Counted from the stretch's first letter, positions 19,331 to 28,280 are shown. The stretch is 64,000 nt of DNA from Nodularia sp. NIES-3585 (GCF_002218065.1 NZ_BDUB01000001.1:5202837-5266836), one strand, 5' to 3'. The notes: a model not told the origin generated them from the sequence alone. A program made the numbers and translations.

Positions 19331-19978
19331 ATGAATCAAATAGTTTGGATTGCAAGACACGCTAACCGCCTCGATTTCGTCAACCCTGATTGGTTTCTCA
19401 CCGCCCAAAGACGTTATGATCCACCTTTGTCTGATGATGGTATGGTGCAAACACAGCAGTTAGCGAAACGCTTGCAATCAGAAAAAATTGCTCATATTTT
19501 CGCTTCTCCATTTCTGCGAACTGTCCAAACGGCTAACGCAGTTGCAGAAGTTTTAGATTTACCCATTAAACTAGAAACAGGTTTGAGTGAGTGGCTAAAT
19601 CCGGACTGGATGACGGAAGAACCAGAAAGACTGTCAATTCCGGCCTTAGCAGAATTATTCCCCACAATTGATACTACCTACATACCGCGTATCGCCGCTC
19701 AATATCCTGAAACTCACGAACAAGTGCGGGAACGTTCTGGACAAACGGCTAGATGCTTGGCTACTGAATGCTATCCCCAAAATATTTTGCTGGTAGGACA
19801 TGGTGCATCTGTATTGGGGGCAGCAATGGGGCTAGTAGGAGTCATTGCCAAAACAGAAGTCAAGGCTTCTTTATGTTCCTTAGTAAAAATTGTGCGCCAA
19901 GGCGATGAATGGTTGCTAGAACTAAAGGGAGATACTTCTCATTTAACAGAGATAGAGTCAGTGATTCGATTTGCTTAA
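19331..19978 (+). CDS. Histidine phosphatase family protein
   Basis: A 215-residue member of the phosphoglycerate mutase-like (branch 1) histidine phosphatases. The phospho-acceptor histidine lies in WIARHANRLD (about residues 6-15; RHAN instead of the usual RHG-). Other active-site residues are visible in SPFLRTVQTA (Arg, about 59-68), GLSEW (Glu, about 85) and LLVGHGASV (second His, about 155-163). The RHANR variant is seen in the UBASH3/Sts-like and TFIIIC tau55-like subgroup. Substrate unknown. A single-gene unit. Confidence 0.85.
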   Translation: MNQIVWIARHANRLDFVNPDWFLTAQRRYDPPLSDDGMVQTQQLAKRLQSEKIAHIFASPFLRTVQTANAVAEVLDLPIKLETGLSEWLNPDWMTEEPERLSIPALAELFPTIDTTYIPRIAAQYPETHEQVRERSGQTARCLATECYPQNILLVGHGASVLGAAMGLVGVIAKTEVKASLCSLVKIVRQGDEWLLELKGDTSHLTEIESVIRFA

Positions 19979-20171
19979 GTCCTTCATAGGGATTTTAAAT
20001 AATAATTCGCTCCATCCTGGGTTTACGCTACAGAGAAAGTAATTAATTCGCTCGTTAAATTGTATGACCAATAGTTCCTGAGTTGTACAAGCTGCTAAAT
20101 TTATCTGTGGAATCAATCGAAAATCCGCAATCTAAAATTCTCAAGCCCCTACATTTATCTGTGGGTCGAAC

Positions 20172-20206
20172 TAAAATCCAAAATCTAAAATCCAAAATCT
20201 AAAATT
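20172..20206. repeat. STRR block (AAAATCC/AAAATCT) directly before glk
   Basis: Four to five heptamers AAAATCC or AAAATCT end in AAAATTGTATGA, where the ATG is the glk start. The same arrangement precedes the dihydroorotase-like gene at 33444. A preceding TTTATCTGTGGG is also shared. Confidence 0.8.
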
Positions 20207-20208
20207 GT

Positions 20209-21234
20209 ATGACCTTGTTACTAGCCGGAGACATCGGCGGCACAAAAACTATTTTGCGGTTGGTGGAAGCATCAGATTCACTAGAGTTACAGACTATTTA
20301 TGAGGAAACTTACCGCAGTGGCGATTTTCCGGATTTAGTCCCGTTGGTGCAGCAGTTTTTAATCAAGGCGAATACGCCCGTACCACAAAAGGCTTGTTTT
20401 GCGATCGCGGGGCCAGTGGTAGATAATACAGCCAAGCTGACCAATTTAACTTGGTTTCTCGATACTGACCGTTTAAAACAAGAGTTAGGCATTGATTCGA
20501 TGTGTCTAATTAATGACTTTGCGGCTGTGGGTTACGGCATTTTTGGGTTAAGTAAAAAAGATTTGCTGACTTTGCAAGTTGGTAAACACAAATTAGAAGC
20601 ACCTATTGCCATTATTGGGGCTGGGACTGGCTTAGGACAAGGATTTTTGATTAAACAGGGCAATTACTACCAAGTCTTTCCCTCAGAGGGCGGACACGCT
20701 GATTTTGCTCCCCGTAGTGAGTTGGAATTTCAGCTATTGAAATACCTCCTGGATAAACATGATATCCAGCGTGTTTCTGTGGAAAGGGTAGTTTCGGGAC
20801 AGGGAGTTGTGGCAATTTACCAATTTCTGCGAGACAGAAAAATATCGGGTGAATCACCAGAAATTGCCCAAGTTGTCAGAACCTGGGAACAACAAGCCGG
20901 ACAGCAAGAAAAGACCGTAGATCCAGGTGCTGCTATTGGTGTAGCTGCAATCCAAGGAAGCGATCGCCTGTCAGTACAAACCTTACAATTATTTGTAGAT
21001 ATTTACGGTGCAGAAGCCGGGAATCTTGCCCTGAAATTCTTACCTTACGGCGGCTTATATATCGCTGGTGGGATTGCGCCCAAAATCCAAACCCTGCTGC
21101 AAAAAGGCAATTTTCTCTTAAACTTCAGTCAAAAAGGCAGGATGCGTTCCCTCCTTGAAGATATACCCGTGTATATTATTCTCAATCAACAAGTGGGGCT
21201 AATTGGTGCAGCTTTACGTGCAGCTAGGCTATAA
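20209..21234 (+). CDS. glk: Glucokinase
   Basis: Phosphorylates glucose to glucose-6-phosphate with ATP in the cytosol, feeding glycolysis and the oxidative pentose phosphate route. The 341-residue protein belongs to the bacterial Glk (PF02685) family. Present are the phosphate-1 motif LLLAGDIGGTKT (residues 3-14), the phosphate-2 region IIGAGTGLGQGFL (about 128-140), SEGGHADFAPR (about 152-162, sugar-binding Glu/His) and the C-terminal GGLYIAGGIAPK (about 281-292, adenosine motif). Length is normal. The STRR block abuts the start codon, so no conventional ribosome-binding site exists. Confidence 0.93.
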   Translation: MTLLLAGDIGGTKTILRLVEASDSLELQTIYEETYRSGDFPDLVPLVQQFLIKANTPVPQKACFAIAGPVVDNTAKLTNLTWFLDTDRLKQELGIDSMCLINDFAAVGYGIFGLSKKDLLTLQVGKHKLEAPIAIIGAGTGLGQGFLIKQGNYYQVFPSEGGHADFAPRSELEFQLLKYLLDKHDIQRVSVERVVSGQGVVAIYQFLRDRKISGESPEIAQVVRTWEQQAGQQEKTVDPGAAIGVAAIQGSDRLSVQTLQLFVDIYGAEAGNLALKFLPYGGLYIAGGIAPKIQTLLQKGNFLLNFSQKGRMRSLLEDIPVYIILNQQVGLIGAALRAARL

Positions 21235-21276
21235 CAACTAGCATCAGTAATATCTGCATCTGCAATAGCTAGAATT

Positions 21277-21852
21277 ATGACTATTAGATATTTATTCCCA
21301 CTCATCACCGCCACTGTTATCTGTGGTGGATCTGCCTTAGTAGAAGCAAATCAACCCCAACAACCTCCAGTTGTACAGCCACAATGGAAAGTATTCACTG
21401 CCCCAGACAGGCGCTTTAGTGTTCTGATGCCAGGAAAACCAGATAGGAATACCGAAATCCAAAAAACCTATATGGGGGAAATTAACTTAGAAATATTTGT
21501 TGCCGAACCCCCCAAGCAGGAAGTAGCATACTTGGTTGTTTATAATGATTTTCCTTACAGTTATGCTCAAATGACTAGTCCCCAAACAATACTGAATAAT
21601 GCCAGAGATATGGCTTTAAAAACTACCAAAAGTAATTTAATTAGTCAGCGGAATATTCGTAGTTCTAATGGTCATCCTGGCAAAGAAATTGAGTATGTCA
21701 ACGCTGGCGGCAAAATCACCAGAAGCAGAATGTATGTTGCGGAGGGTCGTTTGTATCAAGTTATGGCGATTACAAGTAAAAAACAGCAGCCAACTTTAGC
21801 AAGAACCATTACAGGGTATTTAAATTCCTTTCATTTGGTTTTGCAAAAGTGA
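21277..21852 (+). CDS. Secreted protein of unknown function
   Basis: 191 residues with a typical Sec signal peptide (MTIRYLFPLITATVICGG..., cleavage likely after VEA at about residue 24). The mature part begins with a short Pro/Gln-rich linker and then a domain starting WKVFTAPDRRFSVLMPGKP, a pattern I associate with conserved cyanobacterial periplasmic proteins. No catalytic motif and no mature cysteines are seen. It is 42 bases downstream of glk on the same strand and could be cotranscribed, without a clear functional link. Confidence 0.75.
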   Translation: MTIRYLFPLITATVICGGSALVEANQPQQPPVVQPQWKVFTAPDRRFSVLMPGKPDRNTEIQKTYMGEINLEIFVAEPPKQEVAYLVVYNDFPYSYAQMTSPQTILNNARDMALKTTKSNLISQRNIRSSNGHPGKEIEYVNAGGKITRSRMYVAEGRLYQVMAITSKKQQPTLARTITGYLNSFHLVLQK

Positions 21853-21937
21853 GATTAATTGCTTGAATTTAATCAATTGCTGGCAGAAGAGGTGCTTGCC
21901 GTATGTAAGCACTTTCTCTTATGCTTATGTGATGCGA

Positions 21938-21971
21938 TGCGATCGCGAAGTGCTGCTGCAAGCAGATCGAA
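21938..21971. repeat. Dispersed HIP1-containing palindromic element
   Basis: GCGATCGCGAAGTGCTGCTGCAAGCAGATC is the reverse-complement relative of the element at 15690. It lies between the secreted-protein gene and the CRISPR leader. Confidence 0.5.
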
Positions 21972-22039
21972 TTAGATTAAGATGATTAATCGTGGTTAGT
22001 TTGACGCACTAGCAGCATCTGAGTTTGAGGTTGTGGATT

Positions 22040-22309
22040 ACACACACAATTTTAAATAATATAAAGGCTCGACAATTTTAGACAATAGTTTTATGATAGG
22101 TCTAACAGCTTGATGTTTGGCAGACCTATAGTGAGGTCAAAAACCCTGGGAGGTTCGCCAAATCGCCAGAACCTTGATAATTAAATAGTTATAGCGTTTC
22201 ACCAGTTTCAGTTGGCAATTTTCTAAAGCTTGTAATGGGCTTTCTAGATCAGGTTTGCCAAAACTGCCTCTATAATCGCCTTGTAGACTATGTTTCAGAT
22301 GGCGAATTG
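22040..22309 (+). promoter_or_regulatory. Probable CRISPR leader
   Basis: An approximately 270-base non-coding stretch directly precedes the first CRISPR repeat. It contains the AT-rich segment CCTTGATAATTAAATAGTTA and no reading frame. The repeats end in GAAAC on the plus strand, the usual 3' end of cyanobacterial repeats, which places the leader on this side and transcription to the right. The promoter was not mapped. Confidence 0.6.
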
Positions 22310-23011
22310 CTTTCCGCTAAATAAATCCCCGCAAGGGGACTGAAACTCTGCCCATCTAGCCATTGTTGCTGTGGCTTGCATATTTTTCCGCTAAATAAAT
22401 CTCCGAAAGGGGACTGAAACAGAAGAGGATAATTAACTTCACTTGTATGTTTTTCCTTTCCGCTAACTAATTCCCGGCAAGGGGACTGAAACTTGTTAAT
22501 GTCTTTATGACCAAGATGATATTGGATTTCCTTTCCACTAAATAAATCCCCGCAAGGGGACTGAAACGTTTCCATCTTGAATGTCCGTTTGCAGAAAAAA
22601 TCTGCTTTCCGCTAACTAAATCCCCGAAAGGGGACTGAAACGGTTTTTGCTTGGTGAAATTGTCAGGTACAGATACACTTTCCGCTAAATAAATCCCCGC
22701 AAGGGGACTGAAACTGTCCTTAATTTCTGCTCTAATCTGTTCGTCCCAGCCTTTCCGCTAACTAAATCCCCGCAAGGGGACTGAAACAGCAGCATCAATA
22801 CTGCCTTGCTCTAGCGCCTCTACTTTCCGCTAAATAAATCCCCGCAAGGGGACTGAAACAAACTGAGAATAGGGTCAACTCGTAGTGATGCAAGTTCGCT
22901 TTCCGCTAAGTAAATCCCCGCAAGGGGACTGAAACAAACTGAGAATAGGGTCAACTCGTAGTGATGCAAGTTCGCTTTCCGCTAAGTAAATCCCCGCAAG
23001 GGGACTGAAAC
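22310..23011 (+). CRISPR. CRISPR array, 10 repeats of 37 bp, 9 spacers
   Basis: Repeats begin CTTTCCGCTAA and end CCCCGCAAGGGGACTGAAAC. They start at 22310, 22384, 22456, 22531, 22605, 22678, 22751, 22823, 22899 and 22975. Spacers are 35-39 bases. The repeat contains a CCCC-GCAA-GGGG hairpin. Variants occur in the AT-rich centre and in the loop (GAAA in repeats 2 and 5). The last two spacers, 22860-22898 and 22936-22974, are identical. No cas gene is present in the window, so the effector must be encoded elsewhere or the array is orphaned. The GAAAC end is common to cyanobacterial type I and III repeats; a firm subtype cannot be given. Confidence 0.98.
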
Positions 23012-23212
23012 ATTTTAGATACGAATACTTTTGTGGTAATTAAAATGATCTAACCGCCAAGCCGCCCGCGCGCAGCGATGCCCGCAAGGGCTGTAGAACG
23101 CCAAAAGAAGAAAGAAGTTCATAGGGGCGGGGTTATTTTATTACCAGTATCAACAAATTGCCAAAAAACTGGTAAATTACCCTATCACCTTAAAAATTTA
23201 GTGCCAAGCATT

Positions 23213-24313
23213 ATGAAACGTCGAAAAATTCTTAACACAGGTGCGATCGCCACTGCAACTGCTGTAACATTAGGCTCATGTGCGCGTACCCAAACCGCCG
23301 CTAATGTGCAAACTGGACTACCGAATATTCGGTGGCGAATGGCAACCAGCTGGCCTAAATCTCTAGGGATTTTTAGCGGTGCAGATATAGTTGCCAAGCG
23401 CGTGAGAGAAATGACCAACGGACGTTTTAACATTACACCCTTTGCGGCGGGGGAAGTAGTTCCGGGGTTACAAGTCATGGATGCTGTGCAAGCGGGAACA
23501 GTGCAATGCGGACACACCGCTGGTTATTATTACATCGGTAAAAACTTAGCTTTAGCCTTTGCTACCTCCGTACCCTTTGGCTTTAATGCCCAACAGCAAA
23601 ACTCTTGGCTGTATCATGGTGGGGGACTAGAAGCCATGCAAAAAATTTATAGCGACTTCAATATAATTAACTTTCCGGCTGGTAACACCGGGGCGCAAAT
23701 GGGAGGATGGTTTAAAAGAGAAATTAACACTGTTGCCGACCTTCAAGGTTTAAAAATGCGTATTCCCGGAATCGGCGGACAAGTCATATCTCGCATGGGT
23801 GTGAGTGTGCAAGTCTTACCCGGAGGTGAAATTTTCTTAGCACTAGATAGGGGTGCAATTGATGCGGCTGAGTGGGTAGGCCCTTACGATGACGAAAAAC
23901 TGGGTTTACAAAAAGCCGCCCAATTTTACTATTATCCAGGCTGGTGGGAACCAGGCCCGACATTAGAAGTCCTAGTTAACCGTAGTGCTTGGGATAAATT
24001 GCCCAAAGAATACCAAGAGATTTTCAAAACAGCGACTCATGAAGCCAACATGAATATGCTAACTGAGTACGATGCCTTAAATGGTCAAGCACTTTCAAGA
24101 TTGGTCGCTGGTGGGACTAAATTAGTTTCCTTTAGCCCAGAAATTATGCAAGCATCACAAAAAGTTTCCTTTGAATTCTTAGAGGAAAATGCTAGTAAAG
24201 ACGCAACTTTTAAAGAAGTTTACGAACAATGGAACGGCTTCCGTAAACAAATTTTCGACTGGAATCGTGTCAATGAATTGAGTTATGCCAATTTTGCTAT
24301 GTTAAATAGTTAG
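23213..24313 (+). CDS. dctP: TRAP transporter substrate-binding protein (DctP/TakP-like)
   Basis: The extracytoplasmic solute receptor of a tripartite ATP-independent periplasmic transporter. The ATG at 23213 gives a proper export signal: KRRK, a hydrophobic stretch and a lipobox-like LGSC, so it is probably a lipoprotein, perhaps Tat-exported. The mature protein (366 residues in total) has the DctP fold. [20 protein letters not shown] (about residues 172-191) holds the conserved carboxylate-binding arginine, and [10 protein letters not shown] and [10 protein letters not shown] (about 222-250) are typical of the 2-oxo-acid-binding TakP subgroup. The frame is open further upstream but contains no plausible signal. 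The membrane subunits are encoded convergently just downstream. Confidence 0.9.
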   Translation: MKRRKILNTGAIATATAVTLGSCARTQTAANVQTGLPNIRWRMATSWPKSLGIFSGADIVAKRVREMTNGRFNITPFAAGEVVPGLQVMDAVQAGTVQCGHTAGYYYIGKNLALAFATSVPFGFNAQQQNSWLYHGGGLEAMQKIYSDFNIINFPAGNTGAQMGGWFKREINTVADLQGLKMRIPGIGGQVISRMGVSVQVLPGGEIFLALDRGAIDAAEWVGPYDDEKLGLQKAAQFYYYPGWWEPGPTLEVLVNRSAWDKLPKEYQEIFKTATHEANMNMLTEYDALNGQALSRLVAGGTKLVSFSPEIMQASQKVSFEFLEENASKDATFKEVYEQWNGFRKQIFDWNRVNELSYANFAMLNS

Positions 24314-24325
24314 GGACTGGGTAGG

Positions 24326-24443
24326 GGCGGGTCAAAAGATATCATTAAATATCAACGAGGATATTAATAAACTCGCCCCTACTAGAGAATGGGAGGACAA
24401 ATTTTCCAATGACTAATGACCAATGACCAATGACTAATGACCA
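24326..24443. repeat. Inverted repeat and STRR between convergent TRAP genes
   Basis: GTAGGGGCGGGT pairs with ACTCGCCCCTAC some 45 bases later (to about 24382), an imperfect stem that may terminate transcription from both sides. It is followed at 24408-24443 by ATGACCA/ATGACTA heptamers, the reverse complement of the STRR at 2677. Confidence 0.55.
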
Positions 24444-24447
24444 ATCC

Positions 24448-25785
24448 TCATCGTCCCAAATTTGGTAAAAAACTCACAATACCGGGGAAAGCGATAATTA
24501 AGACCAAAACTAATATTTGCAACAAAATAAACGGGATGACACCGCGATAGATGTCAGATGTGGAGACTTCTGGCGGTGCGACACCACGCAGATAAAATAA
24601 CGCAAAACCAAAGGGAGGGGTAAGGAAAGACGTTTGTAAATTTGCTCCCAAAATTACACCATACCAAACCAAGTCAATGTTTAATTGTTGGGCTACCGGC
24701 ACAAATAAAGGGACAACAATAAAGGCAATCTCGAAAAAGTCAATAAAAAAGCCCAGAATAAAAACCGTTGCCATGCTGACAATCAAAAAGCCGATTGTAC
24801 CGCCGGGAAGATTAGCCAGGACATCGAACATAAATTGATCGCCATTTACTCCCCGGAATACTAAACTAAAGGCTGTAGAACCCAACAGAATAAACAGCAC
24901 CATGCTGGTGATTTTTAAAGTGGTATCACAAACCTGACGCAGAGATTCTAAAGTAAGTTTACGGTTTGCAGCAGCCAGTGCGATCGCGCCAGCACAACCC
25001 ACAGCCCCCGCCTCTGTTGGCGTAGCAAAGCCAAAAAAGATACTTCCCAAAACCAGTAAAATCAGAATCAACGGCGGTAGCATCACCTGAAATATGCGTT
25101 TTCCCAAAGCTTTGCCACCAATTTCTCGCACCTCAGCAGGCAAAGCCGGCGCTAAATCTGGCTTTAAAAATGCCACAATCAGCACATGAAGGGCAAATGC
25201 ACCCGACATCATCAAACCGGGAATCAGTGAACCGAGAAATAAATCACCCACGGAAATCCCCAACTGATCACCCAATACTACTAACACGACACTCGGCGGG
25301 ATAATTTGCCCCAAAGTACCCGATGCCGCAATTACACCAGTAGCAAATTGTTTGTTATATCCATAGCGCAGCATAATTGGTAGGGAAATTAAACCCATAG
25401 CCACCACGGTTGCAGCTACCACACCAGTAGTTGCTGCTAAAAGCGCCCCCACCAACACCACAGCTAAAGCTAGTCCGCCACGTAAGCGTCCCAACACAAT
25501 CCCCATTGTTTCCAACAAATTCTCAGCTATCCCGGATTTCTCCAGCATTGACCCCATGAAGATAAAGTAAGGGATAGCTAACAGAGTGTAATTGGCCATA
25601 ATGCCAAAAATACGCTGTGGCATAGCAGTCAGAAACACCGGGTCAAATACACCGAGTGATATGCCCACTATGCCAAATAAAATTGACACTCCACCCAGAG
25701 AAAAAGCAACTGGATATCCCAGCGATAGCAGCACTAACGCCCCCGCAAACATCACTAGTCCCAGCCATTCATAATCCAGTGTCAT
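24448..25785 (-). CDS. dctM: TRAP transporter large permease (DctM)
   Basis: The 12-helix transport subunit of the TRAP system. The 445 residues are dominated by hydrophobic segments. Family features are MANYTLLAIPYFIFMGSMLEKSG (positions about residues 63-85), the conserved AAASGTLGQIIPPSV-like stretch (VIAASGTLGQIIPPS, about 154-168) and ILGFFIDFFEIAFI (about 343-356), followed by LQTSFLTPPFGFALFY (about 384-399). The start overlaps dctQ by 17 bases, so the two are translationally coupled. Together with dctP it forms a complete Na+-driven carboxylate uptake system. A related Anabaena TRAP system is reported for pyruvate and other 2-oxoacids; the substrate here is inferred. Confidence 0.93.
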   Translation of the reverse strand: MTLDYEWLGLVMFAGALVLLSLGYPVAFSLGGVSILFGIVGISLGVFDPVFLTAMPQRIFGIMANYTLLAIPYFIFMGSMLEKSGIAENLLETMGIVLGRLRGGLALAVVLVGALLAATTGVVAATVVAMGLISLPIMLRYGYNKQFATGVIAASGTLGQIIPPSVVLVVLGDQLGISVGDLFLGSLIPGLMMSGAFALHVLIVAFLKPDLAPALPAEVREIGGKALGKRIFQVMLPPLILILLVLGSIFFGFATPTEAGAVGCAGAIALAAANRKLTLESLRQVCDTTLKITSMVLFILLGSTAFSLVFRGVNGDQFMFDVLANLPGGTIGFLIVSMATVFILGFFIDFFEIAFIVVPLFVPVAQQLNIDLVWYGVILGANLQTSFLTPPFGFALFYLRGVAPPEVSTSDIYRGVIPFILLQILVLVLIIAFPGIVSFLPNLGR

Positions 25786-26323
25786 GACTTTCCTCCTGGG
25801 GTTCTAGTCTGCCTTGAAGAATTGCCAAGTTTTTGATTACCTGAGAAATTCCCTGGAAAATCAACAACACAAAGGAGACAATAATCATGGTTTTGATCGG
25901 GTAGCGAGGTAAACCATCAGGATCTGGCGATGTTTCGAGAATTTGCCACGAAGCCAAGACAGTATCCCAGGAAAAAAATATCACCATGAGACAGAATGGA
26001 ATTAGGAATAACACTGTTCCCAACAAATCTGCCAGTGCTTTGCGCCGAGGCGGCCAACTGCTGTAAAACACATCCACCCGGACGTGTTCATTGTGCTTTA
26101 AGGTGTAGCCCGCACCCAACAAGAAAATTAAATCAAAAATATACCACTGGGCTTCTATGTAAGCGTTAGTAGTTAAATTAATGCCAATAAACCGCCCCAG
26201 GTATCGTCCTGAAACATTCCATACACCAAGAATGACCATGACTAGCACCAGCCAACTGGTCAATTTGCCAATGCGTTCAGTACAGAAATCAATAATTCTG
26301 GCTATCCTTAATAGTCTTTCCAA
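25769..26323 (-). CDS. dctQ: TRAP transporter small permease (DctQ)
   Basis: The four-helix membrane subunit of 184 residues that partners DctM. Hydrophobic segments are at about residues 20-40, 62-80, 98-120 and 140-162. GAGYTLKHNEHVRVDVFY (about 76-93) matches the DctQ motif GayaL..g.HVRVDv. It is the first gene of a two-gene operon on the opposite strand from dctP. The longer form of the signature makes it typical of the TakQ group. Confidence 0.88.
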   Translation of the reverse strand: MERLLRIARIIDFCTERIGKLTSWLVLVMVILGVWNVSGRYLGRFIGINLTTNAYIEAQWYIFDLIFLLGAGYTLKHNEHVRVDVFYSSWPPRRKALADLLGTVLFLIPFCLMVIFFSWDTVLASWQILETSPDPDGLPRYPIKTMIIVSFVLLIFQGISQVIKNLAILQGRLEPQEESHDTGL

Positions 26324-26454
26324 CGATTATCTCACCTCTTGAAACTTGGTGTCTTGGTGTCTTAGTGGTTAATCTCAAATCTTGCACCTAGCCCTAGGGA
26401 TTGGAATATTGCTAACGCAACGCCAAGGGCGAACACAGCTATACAAACTAATTC

Positions 26455-26535
26455 CGCCTGCGCGGACTAACAGAAAATCATGGTTTTCAACCCACGTAGG
26501 TGGGTTTCGCCTGTGTAGCCGCGACTTCTAGTCGC
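26455..26535. repeat. Dispersed element (CCTGCGCGGACTAA ... GCGACTTCTAGTCGCC)
   Basis: The copy contains CGCCTGCGCGGACTAA, then a hairpin AACCCACGTAGGTGGGTT, and ends with GTAGCCGCGACTTCTAGTCGCC. A near-identical copy occurs at 50051-50132. It occupies the 408-base gap 26324-26731, in which no gene was seen. Confidence 0.8.
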
Positions 26536-26731
26536 CTGGTACAAGATATGAGTAATCTTATTATTTTTTCGCCACAAAGGCACAAACTTACAAAAAAGAG
26601 GCGACTGAGATTAAGTAACCTGCTGTTAGGATAGCATCTCGAAGATTTTCCACTCAATTAAATTCCCATTGTCTTCACTCAAGCGTAGGATGAGAAAATC
26701 AAGTTAGATAAATTTTATATTTAATTAAACC

Positions 26732-27331
26732 ATGGCTTCAAACCTTCCCGCACCCAAAGGAAAATTACCTGTCCAAGCCATAGGGGCTAAGATTTTCCAC
26801 TCTGTGAATATCATTAGTCTGTTTCTCATGCTTACCAGTGGGTTACAAATTTACAATGCTAACCCCGTATTTGGTGGACGTGCTGGTTTACACATTCCTC
26901 CCATATTTACATTAGGCGGTTGGTTAGCGGGAGGTAGACACTGGCACTTTGCGGCTATGTGGTTATTCTCATTAAATCTCCTGTGGTATGGAATTTATGT
27001 TTTAATTACCCGACGCTGGCGACATAGATTTGTTGGTGTTAATGATATCAAAGCATTACAAAAAACTCAAAATTCCCGACGTTTAAGTTATGCTTGGCAT
27101 CGCATAATATATACAGCAATTATTCCTATTTTATTGTTAGCATTACTTACAGGTATCGGTATGTATAAACCTGCTCAATTTCCCTGGATTGTCGATATGT
27201 TTGGCGATTGGCAAGCATTACGAATCGTTCATTTTTCATCAGTACCAATGGTAGTCATATTTACAGTTATTCACTCATTATTAGGCAGAAAAGCAGGAGG
27301 TTCTCAACTTACTGAATCCATGTTTTGGTAA
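26732..27331 (+). CDS. Di-haem cytochrome b (b561 / Ni-hydrogenase b-type)
   Basis: A 199-residue integral membrane protein with four main hydrophobic segments and histidines placed as haem ligands: KIFHSVNIISL (about residue 21-31), GRHWHFAAMW (about 67-76), YAWHRIIYTA (about 121) and ALRIVHFSSVPMVVIFTVIHS (about 167-186). This is the pattern of cytochrome b561-type subunits that pass electrons between the quinone pool and a periplasmic partner. The next gene encodes a molybdopterin sulfite-oxidase-fold protein, so the pair is probably a membrane-bound oxidoreductase comparable in layout to MsrP-MsrQ, although this subunit is not a clear MsrQ. Confidence 0.82.
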   Translation: MASNLPAPKGKLPVQAIGAKIFHSVNIISLFLMLTSGLQIYNANPVFGGRAGLHIPPIFTLGGWLAGGRHWHFAAMWLFSLNLLWYGIYVLITRRWRHRFVGVNDIKALQKTQNSRRLSYAWHRIIYTAIIPILLLALLTGIGMYKPAQFPWIVDMFGDWQALRIVHFSSVPMVVIFTVIHSLLGRKAGGSQLTESMFW

Positions 27332-27389
27332 ATTAAGTTAATCAAGATTCTCTCACGTTTTTAGGAACTCATAAGAAACCTCACCCCAA

Positions 27390-27412
27390 CCCTCTCCTTA
27401 GTAAGGAGAGGG
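27390..27412. repeat. Perfect hairpin CCCTCTCCTTA / TAAGGAGAGGG
   Basis: An 11-base arm and its exact complement are separated by one base, preceded by CTCACCCCAA. This motif is a common dispersed element in cyanobacteria. It lies between the cytochrome b and molybdoenzyme genes, where it could attenuate readthrough. Confidence 0.7.
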
Positions 27413-27455
27413 AGCATGAATTTTGTTTCACCTATTTTAGGCACTTAAAAAATCT

Positions 27456-28163
27456 ATGACTTTACATTACATACAGCGTCGTCAATTTCTGAAAATGTCG
27501 GGATTATCTAGCATAAGTTTACTTCTCGGTGGTTGTGGGACACAAGCATTTGAAGATATAGTCGGGCCACTTTCTGAACCATTAAATCGCAAAGTTGGAC
27601 AATTAATATTTCAATCCCAAAAGCCTGTACCAGAGTTTGCACTGAGTCAAGTTAAACCAGAGGAATTGATAGTTAATACCTTCAGAAATACGCCAATTAT
27701 TGATGCAGATAAATATCGTTTAATTATTGATGGTGAAGTTAATAATCCTCTTAGCCTCACCTTGGCTGAAATTCAAGCTTTACCCCTAACTTCTATGATT
27801 ATTCGCCATGTTTGTGTGGAAGGTTGGGCGGCTATAGTCCAGTGGGGTGGTGTCTGTCTACGAGAAATTATCGCTCTTGCTGAACCTCAAGCTAATGTCC
27901 AGTTTGCTTATTTTAAATCGGCTGATGGTTATTATGAAAGTTGGGATATAGCTTCGGCTTTACATCCTCAAACTTTGTTAGCTTATGAGAAAAATGGCGC
28001 AGCTTTACCAGTTGATAATGGTGCGCCTTTACGTTTAGCTTCGCCCATTAAACTTGGTTATAAGCAGAGTAAGTGGGTGACTAAAATCTCTCTTTTGAGT
28101 AGTTTATCACCGTTTAAGGGTTACTGGGAGGATCAGGGTTATGACTGGTTTGCAGGACTTTAG
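27456..28163 (+). CDS. Molybdopterin-dependent oxidoreductase (sulfite oxidase fold)
   Basis: A 235-residue periplasmic molybdoenzyme. The N-terminus has a twin-arginine signal (QRRQFLKMSGL) and a possible lipobox (LLGGC at about residue 27). The Mo-coordinating cysteine is C120 in RHVCVEGW, the motif shared by YedY/MsrP and plant sulfite oxidases. Downstream GAPLRLASPIKLGYKQSKWV (about residues 187-206) matches the conserved pterin-binding end of the fold. There is no C-terminal dimerisation domain, so it is of the short MsrP-like type. The preceding cytochrome b is the likely electron partner. Substrate (sulfoxide, sulfite or other) is not decided by sequence. Confidence 0.85.
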   Translation: MTLHYIQRRQFLKMSGLSSISLLLGGCGTQAFEDIVGPLSEPLNRKVGQLIFQSQKPVPEFALSQVKPEELIVNTFRNTPIIDADKYRLIIDGEVNNPLSLTLAEIQALPLTSMIIRHVCVEGWAAIVQWGGVCLREIIALAEPQANVQFAYFKSADGYYESWDIASALHPQTLLAYEKNGAALPVDNGAPLRLASPIKLGYKQSKWVTKISLLSSLSPFKGYWEDQGYDWFAGL

Positions 28164-28210
28164 ATATTTTTGAAGTATGGCAGGGGATATGGTGCAAACA
28201 GGATATGGAA

Positions 28211-28240
28211 TATGGAAAGGACTAAAGTCCTTACTACGAA
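28211..28240. repeat. Short copy of the AGGACTAAAGTCCTTACTACGA element
   Basis: AAAGGACTAAAGTCCTTACTACGA is a partial relative of the 80-bp element seen at 39143 and 53892. It lies between the molybdoenzyme gene and pyrFE. Confidence 0.5.
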
Positions 28241-28280
28241 CTTTTAATTATTGATTTTGTTTTAATTAGGTAATCGAAAA

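Noticed and set aside
22288..22575. A 95-codon minus-strand frame with repeated FQSPxGDLFSGK segments
   Set aside because: It is a translation of the CRISPR repeats, not a gene.
23078..23212. N-terminal extension of the TRAP receptor gene
   Set aside because: The extra 45 residues run through a dispersed repeat and would bury the clear export signal that starts at 23213.
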